DNA from: Terriglobia bacterium
GTDB lineage: Bacteria; Acidobacteriota; Terriglobia; UBA7540
Direction: 5' to 3'
Assembly: GCA_022866195.1 (NCBI GenBank)
Contig: JALHUF010000541.1
Coordinates: forward strand, 1 to 7,773
Length of the DNA stretch: 7,773 nt
Shown here: in pieces, positions 1-5,370 of the stretch
Numbering within the stretch: the first letter of the stretch is position 1
How the letters are laid out: every line of letters starts with the position of its first letter
The notes under the pieces: generated by a model
Told to the model about the DNA's origin: nothing
Seen by the model: only the letters and a program-made list of their open reading frames with translations
The model's database searches: none
Translations under genes and position numbers: made by a program

Positions 1-158
1 CTGCGCACCGGGAAGGGTATTCACGAGCCGAATGGATTCTGCTCGATTACCTGAATTTCGTGGTGCACATTTTCGTAGGTCAGGCGCGGCACTTCTACGA
101 CCTGGAGCGCTTGTGGAAGACCGCCAAGCGCGTCCCCGTGCCCGAGAGCGAAGCGTAG
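1..158 (+). CDS. rsfS: Ribosomal silencing factor RsfS (iojap/YbeB family), 3' end only
   Basis: This is the C-terminal 51 residues of RsfS; the first complete codon begins at base 3 and the TAG stop is at 156-158. RsfS binds ribosomal protein L14 (uL14) on the large subunit and blocks subunit joining, lowering translation under nutrient limitation. The visible sequence has the family's hallmark C-terminal half: a W-x-L-L-D-Y segment, then the V-V-H-I-F strand, then the [10 protein letters not shown] helix, and a short polar tail (VPVPESEA). The start lies outside the window. It is 28 nt upstream of rlmH, and rsfS next to rlmH is a common bacterial arrangement, so both probably act on the large ribosomal subunit from one transcript. 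Identity is secure despite truncation because the H-I-F and F-Y-D-L-E-x-L-W motifs are distinctive. Confidence 0.93.
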   Translation, partial: AHREGYSRAEWILLDYLNFVVHIFVGQARHFYDLERLWKTAKRVPVPESEA

Positions 159-186
159 CCGGTACATCGGCAACCTGTAGCGCCCT

Positions 187-651
187 ATGAGACTCCGTGT
201 TATCTGGCCAGGGAAGACGAAGGACGCGCGCCTGCGCGCTTTGCAGGCCGACTACCGGGACCGCATCTCGCACTTCAGCGAGCTGGCGTTGGAAGAGATT
301 CCCTCGGCGCGAGGCGGCCGCAGCGGTGCCGGCAAGAAGCTTTTGCCCGCCGAGCGCCGCCTGCTGGAAAAGTTGGGCGGAAGCTTGAAGATATTCCTTG
401 ACCCGCGCGGCCGGGAATGGACTTCGGAGGAATTCGCCGAGTGGCTCGGCCAGCAGGCCCTGCGTGGAACGCGGGAGCTAGCTTTTCTGGTCGGCGGCCC
501 GGAGGGGTTCTCGACGGCCTTTCGCAAGCAGGCTGACCTGCTGCTGTCGCTCTCGCGCCTGACCCTCACCAGCGACTGGGCCCGCACGCTGTTGCTGGAG
601 CAGATTTACCGCGGATTTACGATTTTGCGCGGCTATCCCTATGCGCGCTAG
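187..651 (+). CDS. rlmH: 23S rRNA (pseudouridine-1915-N3)-methyltransferase RlmH
   Basis: A SPOUT-superfamily methyltransferase that uses S-adenosylmethionine to methylate N3 of pseudouridine 1915 in helix 69 of 23S rRNA, acting as a cytoplasmic homodimer on assembled ribosomes. At 154 residues it matches the family length (E. coli about 155), which supports the ATG at 187. Visible landmarks are the L-D-P-R-G strand/turn (71-75), the SAM-binding knot segment L-V-G-G-P-E-G (101-107), the L-S-R-L-T-L segment (122-127), and the C-terminal helix and tail L-L-E-Q-I-Y-R ending Y-P-Y-A-R (152-154). Two positions differ from the E. coli and S. aureus proteins as I recall them: the His of the usual L-P-H motif is Ser129, and the penultimate-region His of the Y-H-R/K tail is Ala153. 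Tyr152 and Arg154 are kept. No strong Shine-Dalgarno is visible. The last codons lie inside a perfect palindrome at 642-657. Confidence 0.93.
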   Translation: MRLRVIWPGKTKDARLRALQADYRDRISHFSELALEEIPSARGGRSGAGKKLLPAERRLLEKLGGSLKIFLDPRGREWTSEEFAEWLGQQALRGTRELAFLVGGPEGFSTAFRKQADLLLSLSRLTLTSDWARTLLLEQIYRGFTILRGYPYAR

Positions 652-657
652 CGCGCA
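642..657. repeat. Perfect 16-bp palindrome centred on the rlmH stop codon
   Basis: TGCGCGCTAGCGCGCA is identical to its reverse complement. It covers the last two sense codons (Ala, Arg), the TAG stop of rlmH and the next six bases. As RNA it can fold as a 6-bp GC-rich stem with a CUAG tetraloop. It is followed by AAAA, not a T tract, so it does not look like an intrinsic terminator for the plus strand. It ends 18 nt before the TTG start of the next gene. Confidence 0.75.
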
Positions 658-666
658 AAACCCTGC

Positions 667-670
667 GAGG
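667..670 (+). promoter_or_regulatory. Ribosome binding site supporting the TTG start at 676
   Basis: GAGG followed by a 5-nt spacer (TCCGC) and then TTG. There is no in-frame ATG between the rlmH stop and the P-loop of the downstream protein, so this site decides the start of the corrinoid adenosyltransferase. Confidence 0.55.
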
Positions 671-675
671 TCCGC

Positions 676-1215
676 TTGCCGGAAACCAGGAAAGGCCTCA
701 TCATCGTTCACACCGGGCCGGGCAAGGGCAAGACCACGGCGGCGCTGGGCACAGCCTTGCGGGCCGTGGGGCAGGGGCTCAAGGTTCTGATGGTGCAATT
801 CATCAAGGGCTCCTGGCACTACGGTGAACTGGAGGCCGCGCGCCTGCTGGGCGAAGAGCGCTTCAAGATTCTTCCGATGGGCCGGGGCTTTGTGAAAGTG
901 GGCGCGGAAAAACCGGACCCGGAAGACGTCCGGCTGGTCGAGGAGGCCTGGCGATTTGCCAGTGAAAAGCTGGCCAGCGGCGAGTATGACCTCGTCATTC
1001 TGGACGAAATCAATTACGCTATCCATTACCGGATGCTTGATCCCGAGGTGGTGGTGCAGGCGCTCAAAGGGAAACCGGAAATGGTGCACGTGATCCTCAC
1101 CGGGCGCAGCGCGCATCCCGCGATTGTCGAATGCGCCGATCTGGTGACGGAAATGCGCGAGGTCAAGCATCCCTATCAGCACGGCGTTCCCGCCCAGCGC
1201 GGGATCGAATACTGA
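676..1215 (+). CDS. cobO: Cob(I)alamin adenosyltransferase, CobO/BtuR (CobA) family
   Basis: Transfers the 5'-deoxyadenosyl group from ATP to cob(I)alamin or a related corrinoid, making coenzyme B12; cytoplasmic. The 179-residue protein has the family's layout: an ATP-binding P-loop G-P-G-K-G-K-T-T (14-21), the V-Q-F-I-K-G segment after strand 2 (40-45), a Walker-B-like L-V-I-L-D-E (106-111), the V-V-Q-A-L helix, the I-L-T-G-R segment (140-144), and the C-terminal E-V-K-H-P-Y ... G-V-x-A-Q-x-G-I-E-Y ending that is diagnostic for BtuR/CobO. The start is TTG at 676, backed by GAGG five bases upstream and by the family's usual short N-terminus before the P-loop. It lies 24 nt after rlmH and 7 nt before accD, so it is probably co-transcribed with them. 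No other B12 genes are visible, so its role could be corrinoid salvage for B12-dependent enzymes encoded elsewhere (inference). Confidence 0.93.
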   Translation: MPETRKGLIIVHTGPGKGKTTAALGTALRAVGQGLKVLMVQFIKGSWHYGELEAARLLGEERFKILPMGRGFVKVGAEKPDPEDVRLVEEAWRFASEKLASGEYDLVILDEINYAIHYRMLDPEVVVQALKGKPEMVHVILTGRSAHPAIVECADLVTEMREVKHPYQHGVPAQRGIEY

Positions 1216-1222
1216 GATCTCT

Positions 1223-2065
1223 ATGACCTGGTTTCGCCAAGAGAAAAAGGCCCTGGAAGCACCGCAGGAGAAGCGCGTCCAGACCGAGGGACTGTGGGTG
1301 AAGTGTGACGGGTGCAAGCAGATCCTCTGGAAGAAGGACCTGGAGGCCAACCTGCAATGTTGCCCGAAGTGCAACTACCATTTCAAAATGGGCGCCCGCG
1401 CGCGGCTGGAAATGCTTCTCGATGGCGGCCGCTATACCGAGCACGACGCAAACCTGGCTACCACGGACCCCCTCGGCTTCAAAGACACCAAGAGCTACCG
1501 CGAACGCTTGAAGAAGGCTGAGAAAGCCACGGGCTTGAAGGACGCGCTGATTTCCGGCGAGGGCTTGCTGGAAGGCAAGCCGCTCATCATCTGCGCCATG
1601 GAGTTCAACTTTATTGGCGGCAGTATGGGGGCAGCGGTAGGCGAGAAAATCGCCCGCGCCATCGATCGCTGTATCGCCCGCCAGCTTCCCCTGGTGATTA
1701 TTTCCTGCTCCGGCGGCGCGCGCATGATGGAAGGCGCCATCAGCCTGATGCAGATGGCCAAGATCAGCGCCGGGTTAGCCCGTCTGGATGAGATTCGCAA
1801 GCCTTACCTCTCCGTCCTGACCGATCCCACCACGGGGGGTGTGACGGCCAGCTACGCGATGCTGGGCGACCTGATCATCGCCGAACCGGGGGCGCTCATC
1901 GGCTTTGCCGGCCCGCGGGTCATCGAGCAAACGATCCGGCAGAAGCTGCCCGAGGGTTTCCAGCGCTCCGAGTTTCTGCTGGCGCACGGCATGCTGGATG
2001 CCATCGGCTCGCGCAAGGAGATGAAGGCCTATCTCGCCCGGGCCTTGACTTTTCTCGGGGTCTGA
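1223..2065 (+). CDS. accD: Acetyl-CoA carboxylase carboxyltransferase subunit beta
   Basis: The beta half of the carboxyltransferase of bacterial acetyl-CoA carboxylase; with AccA it moves the carboxyl group from biotinylated AccB to acetyl-CoA, giving malonyl-CoA for fatty acid synthesis. The 280 residues carry an N-terminal Cys4 zinc ribbon (Cys28, Cys31, Cys47, Cys50, with an extra adjacent Cys46). The crotonase-fold body follows: the G-G-S-M-G segment (132-136), S-G-G-A-R-M (163-168), the D-P-T-T-G-G-V oxyanion region (201-207) and F-A-G-P-R-V-I-E-Q-T (228-237). Length and zinc ribbon match the beta subunit, not a fused or alpha form. accA is not in the window. The ATG at 1223 is 7 nt after the previous stop, and a weak GAGA overlaps that stop, so translational coupling is plausible. 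The location next to folC is the common accD-folC pairing of many bacteria. Confidence 0.97.
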   Translation: MTWFRQEKKALEAPQEKRVQTEGLWVKCDGCKQILWKKDLEANLQCCPKCNYHFKMGARARLEMLLDGGRYTEHDANLATTDPLGFKDTKSYRERLKKAEKATGLKDALISGEGLLEGKPLIICAMEFNFIGGSMGAAVGEKIARAIDRCIARQLPLVIISCSGGARMMEGAISLMQMAKISAGLARLDEIRKPYLSVLTDPTTGGVTASYAMLGDLIIAEPGALIGFAGPRVIEQTIRQKLPEGFQRSEFLLAHGMLDAIGSRKEMKAYLARALTFLGV

Positions 2066-2096
2066 GAGCCGCCGGGCAGAACTGAATTCTTGCGCG

Positions 2097-2110
2097 CTCG
2101 CGTCAGCGAG
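2097..2110. other. Small hairpin in the accD-folC spacer
   Basis: The 123-nt spacer 2066-2188 holds a CTCGC-GTCA-GCGAG stem-loop (5 bp, 4-nt loop). An overlapping alternative is TCAGC (2103-2107) with GCTGA (2118-2122). AGTCCT is repeated at 2109-2114 and 2123-2128. There is no T tract, so a terminator is not supported. The spacer could be a worn-down intergenic repeat or an mRNA structure. I see no convincing promoter or strong ribosome binding site ahead of folC. Confidence 0.3.
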
Positions 2111-2188
2111 TCCTTGAGCTGAAGTCCTCGGGATGAGTTTCGATTTTCCAATTTCGCCAGGTAGGGTGGGCCTGCCGGTTTTAGCCGA

Positions 2189-3526
2189 ATGAACTACCTC
2201 GAGTGTTTGAGTTACCTCGCCAACCTGGGACATGAATTGCGCGGCGTGAGGTTCGGGCTGGAGGCGATCACGACCATCCTGGCCTCCCTGGGCCACCCCC
2301 ACCAGCAGTATCCCACCGCTATCGTTGCCGGGACCAACGGCAAAGGTTCGACCTCCGCCCTTCTGGCGAACATCCTGCGACACGCTGGCTACCGCACCGG
2401 CCTCTACACGTCTCCCCACCTGATTCGCGTGAATGAAAGAATCCAGGTCAACGGTGGCGAAATCTCGGATGAGGATTTCGCGCAATCGTTCACTGATATT
2501 CGGCAGGCGGTGGACAGACTTCTGGGGCAAAAGTCCCTGGAGTTCACGCCCAGCTTTTTTGAGTTTCTGACCGGCACCGCGTTTCTGCATTTTGCGCGGG
2601 CCCGCGTCGATTTTGCCGTACTGGAAGTCGGCATGGGGGGACGCCTGGACGCCACCAACATCACGGAACCCCGCGTCGCCATCATCACCAACGTGGACCT
2701 CGACCACCAGGAATTCCTGGGCTCCACCTACGCCGCGATTGCCTGGGAGAAGGCCGGCGTCATCAAGCCCGGCCGCCCCGTAATTTCTGCCTGCGCGCAT
2801 CCCGAGGCTGCGGAAGTCATTCGCCGGCGCTGCGCGGAACTCGGGGCGCCGCTGATGGAGACGGCGGGCTTTTCCCGGCTGGCGAATCTCCGGCACCAGC
2901 AAGGCCGTTACGAGTTCGACTTCGCCTTGAATGGCGACTACTTCTCCAACCTCAGCATGCCGCTCCCCGGCCGGTTTCAGGTGGAGAATGCGGTGGCTGC
3001 CGTGACGGCCGCCTGGCAACTCCGGCAGGAGGGACTGAAGATTTCGCACGCGGCAATTCTGGAAGGTCTGCGGCACGCCTCCTGGCCCGGCCGGCTGGAG
3101 AAGATCCACGAGCGCCCGCTGGTTTTGCTCGATGGGGCACACAATCCCGCGGGAGCCCGCGAGGTCGCCGCCTTTGTGCGCGAACACCTGGCCGGCCGGC
3201 GCCTGCATCTGGTTTACGCCTCCATGCGCGACAAGGCGATTGGGGAGATCAGCGAGATCCTTTTCCCCCTGGCCGCAGATGTCTATCTGACCCGGCCGGA
3301 GCAGGCGCGGGCCGCAGCTCCCGAGGAAATCCTGGCGGCCGCTCGCTGTCAGCTGTCCCATCTCGTCATCGAACCCGAGCCACTGCGGGCCTTGGAGCGC
3401 GCCTACCAGGCCAGTGCGCCAGGTGATGTCATCCTCGTGACCGGTTCCCTCTTCCTGGTGGGTGCCATCAAGAAGTCACTGCGCGGAGGTAAACTAGAGA
3501 TCAAGAATGGCCCGGCGCAGCCTTAG
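2189..3526 (+). CDS. folC: Bifunctional dihydrofolate synthase / folylpolyglutamate synthase
   Basis: A Mur-ligase-family enzyme that adds L-glutamate to dihydropteroate and/or reduced folates using ATP, in the cytoplasm. The 445 residues show the full two-domain plan: the N-terminal R-F-G-L-E start motif (21-25), the P-loop A-G-T-N-G-K-G-S-T (47-55), the T-S-P-H-L strand (74-78), E-V-G-M-G-G-R-L-D-A-T-N (146-157), the T-N-V-D-L-D-H region (167-173), and the W-E-K-A-G-V-I-K segment with Lys188 as the likely carbamylated metal-site lysine. The C-terminal domain follows with L-D-G-A-H-N-P (314-320) and T-G-S-L-F (418-422). ATG 2189 fits the usual N-terminus; an in-frame stop at 2162-2164 with no other start between leaves no longer form. 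Whether it has both activities or only the polyglutamylation activity cannot be told from sequence alone. Its 3' end overlaps plsC by 20 nt. Confidence 0.95.
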   Translation: MNYLECLSYLANLGHELRGVRFGLEAITTILASLGHPHQQYPTAIVAGTNGKGSTSALLANILRHAGYRTGLYTSPHLIRVNERIQVNGGEISDEDFAQSFTDIRQAVDRLLGQKSLEFTPSFFEFLTGTAFLHFARARVDFAVLEVGMGGRLDATNITEPRVAIITNVDLDHQEFLGSTYAAIAWEKAGVIKPGRPVISACAHPEAAEVIRRRCAELGAPLMETAGFSRLANLRHQQGRYEFDFALNGDYFSNLSMPLPGRFQVENAVAAVTAAWQLRQEGLKISHAAILEGLRHASWPGRLEKIHERPLVLLDGAHNPAGAREVAAFVREHLAGRRLHLVYASMRDKAIGEISEILFPLAADVYLTRPEQARAAAPEEILAAARCQLSHLVIEPEPLRALERAYQASAPGDVILVTGSLFLVGAIKKSLRGGKLEIKNGPAQP

Positions 3527-4316
3527 TCCCGACATGGAACCTTTCTCAGCCATTTCGGCTAGCAAGCGACAGACGGCAACGGGGGTCAAGGATTTTCTCA
3601 GCTATTTGCGCTCGCTTCTGCTCACCAACAACCTCATTTACCTCTACACGGCTTTCATGGGCACGCTGTCGCTGGCCGGCTCGTTATTCGACTCCCGGGG
3701 CCGCTGGCAACACGCGTGCGCGCGTTTCTGGTCACGGCTAATTCTGAAAACCAGTGGTGTGCAGGTGAGAGTCGAGGGCCTGGAACACGTGGATCCCCAC
3801 GCGCCGGCCATCTTCTGTGTGAACCACCAGAGCTCGATGGACATTCCGGTTTTGCTCGTCAGCCTGCCCTTTCAATTTCGCTTCCTGGCCAAGCGCTCGC
3901 TATTTCGCTATCCCTTCCTGGGGTGGCACCTCCGCCGGTCGGGACACGTCGCTGTTTACCGCGACCGCCCGGGGGAAGCCCGCAAGAGCCTGGAAGAGGC
4001 CGTGAGAAAGATTCGCGAGGGCTACCCGGTAGTCGTTTTCCCGGAAGGCGGCCGCAGCCGGACGGGCGAGATTTTGCCATTCAAGGCGGGAGCCTTTCAT
4101 CTGGCTGTCCGCTCTGGTGTCCGCGTCGTCCCTATCACTTTGAACGGGACGATGGCCGTACTCAAGCCCGATACGGTTCACATCCGTCCCGGCCGGGTCG
4201 AGATGGTCGTGCATGCGGCAGTCCCTACTGCGGGCCTAGCCAGCGAGGACGTCAGGGAACTTGCCGCGCGCGTTCGGAATCAGGTTCTTTCGCGGTTCAG
4301 GCAACCCGCGAGGTGA
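3507..4316 (+). CDS. plsC: 1-acyl-sn-glycerol-3-phosphate acyltransferase (PlsC/LPLAT family)
   Basis: Acylates lysophosphatidic acid at sn-2 to give phosphatidic acid, the precursor of membrane phospholipids, at the inner face of the cytoplasmic membrane. The 269 residues contain one hydrophobic N-terminal segment (about 38-61, likely a membrane helix), the catalytic N-H-x4-D motif as N106-H107-Q-S-S-M-D112, the K-R-S-L-F-x-x-P-F-L-G-W segment (129-140), and the phosphate-binding F-P-E-G-G-R-S-R-T-G-E motif (178-188). The ATG at 3507 overlaps the folC end by 20 nt; an in-frame ATG at 3534 would avoid the overlap and remove nine poorly conserved-looking residues. GGAGGT at 3485-3490 is too far for either start, while GAGA at 3497-3500 suits 3507. 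A role in lipid synthesis fits the accD neighbourhood. The exact acyl donor (acyl-ACP or acyl-CoA) cannot be judged. Confidence 0.9.
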   Translation: MARRSLSPDMEPFSAISASKRQTATGVKDFLSYLRSLLLTNNLIYLYTAFMGTLSLAGSLFDSRGRWQHACARFWSRLILKTSGVQVRVEGLEHVDPHAPAIFCVNHQSSMDIPVLLVSLPFQFRFLAKRSLFRYPFLGWHLRRSGHVAVYRDRPGEARKSLEEAVRKIREGYPVVVFPEGGRSRTGEILPFKAGAFHLAVRSGVRVVPITLNGTMAVLKPDTVHIRPGRVEMVVHAAVPTAGLASEDVRELAARVRNQVLSRFRQPAR

Positions 4317-4321
4317 AGGAC

Positions 4322-4361
4322 GATTGGGTGATTGAGTGATTGGGGCATTGTGTGATTGAGA
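4322..4361 (+). repeat. Octamer tandem array, left arm (5 units)
   Basis: Five consecutive 8-bp units with no gaps: GATTGGGT, GATTGAGT, GATTGGGG, CATTGTGT, GATTGAGA. The consensus is SATTGNGN. The array starts 5 nt after the plsC stop. It is the left arm of an inverted pair with 4395-4434; units 4-5 and the facing units share a 13-bp perfect inverted repeat (4347-4359 with 4397-4409). Confidence 0.85.
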
Positions 4362-4394
4362 CTTTGCGTCATCCGCGTTCTTGCCGGGGCATTC

Positions 4395-4434
4395 GGTCAA
4401 TCACACAATCGCTCAATGAAACAATGATTCAATC
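4395..4434 (-). repeat. Octamer tandem array, right arm (5 units, inverted)
   Basis: Read on the minus strand, the units are GATTGAAT, CATTGTTT, CATTGAGC, GATTGTGT and GATTGACC: the same octamer family as 4322-4361 in opposite orientation. The two 40-nt arms align unit to unit with 29 of 40 positions identical, around a 33-nt centre (4362-4394). The arm ends 8 nt before the ATG of the dehydrogenase gene, so in mRNA the whole intergenic region could fold as one long imperfect hairpin just ahead of the start codon. Confidence 0.85.
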
Positions 4435-4442
4435 CAAAGCTC

Positions 4443-5210
4443 ATGCAGATCAGTCTTGAGAACCAAGTCGCTGTGGTAACCGGAGGGTCGCGCGGCATCG
4501 GCGCGGCCACCGTCAAGCTCTTCGCCGAGGCGGGAGCAAAGGTGGTTTTCAACTACCGTCAGGCAGCCGGAGCGGCACGGGAGGTGGTGCGCAGTTGTGG
4601 CCAGCACGCCCCCAACGTGGTGGCCTTGCGCGCTGAGGTCTCCCAGATGGCCGACGCGAAGAAACTCGTGGCCGAAGCCGCGCGCCGTTTCGGGCGGCTG
4701 GACATCCTGGTGGCCAACGCGGGAATCTGGAACGCCGAGCCCGCGCCTATCGAACAGATGACGGAGCGCCAGTGGGACGAGATGCTGGCCATCAACCTCA
4801 AGGGCGTCTACTCCGTCATCCACTATGCTGTGCCCCACATGATCCGCCGGAAATCAGGGCGCATCATCGTGGTTTCCTCGACCGCCGGTCAGCGCGGCGA
4901 GGCTTTCCACACCCACTACGGGGCGAGCAAAGGCGGGGTAATCAGCCTGGTGAAAGGACTTTCCACAGAGCTTGCCCCACACGGCATCCTGGTGAATTGC
5001 GTCGCACCCGGGTGGGTGGACACCGACATGTGCACGCCGGTGGTAAGGAATCGTCGCGAGCATCAACAGGCGCTGCGGACCATTCCTCTTCGTCGCTTCG
5101 CCCGGCCCGCGGAAATCGCCAGGCCGATCCTCTTCCTGGCCTCGGAAATGGCATCTTACATGACAGGTGAAATTGTGAACGTCAACGGGGGGAATGTCCT
5201 GTGCGGGTAA
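4443..5210 (+). CDS. Short-chain dehydrogenase/reductase, FabG-like (classical SDR)
   Basis: A classical SDR oxidoreductase of 255 residues, cytoplasmic, most likely NADPH- or NADH-dependent and tetrameric as in the family. The Rossmann motif T-G-G-S-R-G-I-G is at 13-20 and the N-A-G motif at 92-94. The catalytic tetrad is visible as Asn118, Ser146, Tyr159 and Lys163 (Y-G-A-S-K). The P-G-W-V-D-T segment is at 189-194, and the C-terminal F-L-A-S-x-x-A-S-Y-M-T-G-E-x-x-x-V-N-G-G at 231-250. Arg17 and Arg39 would suit NADPH (inference). It resembles 3-oxoacyl-ACP reductase, and accD and plsC nearby hint at fatty acid synthesis, but SDR substrates cannot be read from sequence, so I give no gene symbol. 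The ATG at 4443 is required to keep the Rossmann strand; an in-frame TGA at 4425-4427 closes the frame upstream. No Shine-Dalgarno is visible. Inverted tandem arrays lie on both sides. Confidence 0.9.
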   Translation: MQISLENQVAVVTGGSRGIGAATVKLFAEAGAKVVFNYRQAAGAAREVVRSCGQHAPNVVALRAEVSQMADAKKLVAEAARRFGRLDILVANAGIWNAEPAPIEQMTERQWDEMLAINLKGVYSVIHYAVPHMIRRKSGRIIVVSSTAGQRGEAFHTHYGASKGGVISLVKGLSTELAPHGILVNCVAPGWVDTDMCTPVVRNRREHQQALRTIPLRRFARPAEIARPILFLASEMASYMTGEIVNVNGGNVLCG

Positions 5211-5220
5211 GGGGAACGCC

Positions 5221-5276
5221 GTTGGCAGTGGATCGTGGGCTGTTGGTTGTTGGTCGTAGGTGGTAGGCGGGAGACC
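5221..5276 (+). repeat. Heptamer tandem array, left arm (8 units)
   Basis: Eight contiguous 7-bp units: GTTGGCA, GTGGATC, GTGGGCT, GTTGGTT, GTTGGTC, GTAGGTG, GTAGGCG, GGAGACC. The consensus is GTDGGYN. It begins 10 nt after the dehydrogenase stop. The unit GTAGGCG (5263-5269) is the exact reverse complement of the first unit of the facing array (5437-5443). The outer units are degenerate, so the borders are approximate. Confidence 0.75.
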
Positions 5277-5370
5277 GGTGCCGGAATCATCGGGGGCCGA
5301 ACGTCGTATGGCGATTCTTGGTGATAATCGAAGCGAATCCGCGATGGCTTTTGGGCGCGCAGCGAAGGCT

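Noticed and set aside
642..660. Intrinsic terminator after rlmH
   Set aside because: The palindrome gives a GC-rich stem but is followed by AAAA, not a T tract, and the next gene begins 16 nt later.
478..1374. Long minus-strand ORF (298 codons) across rlmH, cobO and accD
   Set aside because: Composition-driven shadow of GC-rich plus-strand genes with clear family motifs; the antisense protein shows no recognisable domain.
1775..3361. Very long minus-strand ORF (528 codons) opposite accD and folC
   Set aside because: It is antisense to two unmistakable enzymes and reads as low-complexity Gly/Arg/Gln-rich sequence without domains. In GC-rich DNA such open antisense frames are common.
5322..5328. 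TGATAAT as a -10 promoter element for the exported protein
   Set aside because: No matching -35 hexamer and no TGn extension; a chance match is likely.
5260..5370. GTG at 5260 as the start of the exported protein
   Set aside because: It lies inside the left heptamer array and would put about 50 residues of non-signal sequence before the hydrophobic core. ATG 5371 or GTG 5416 gives a normal signal peptide, although the true start remains open.
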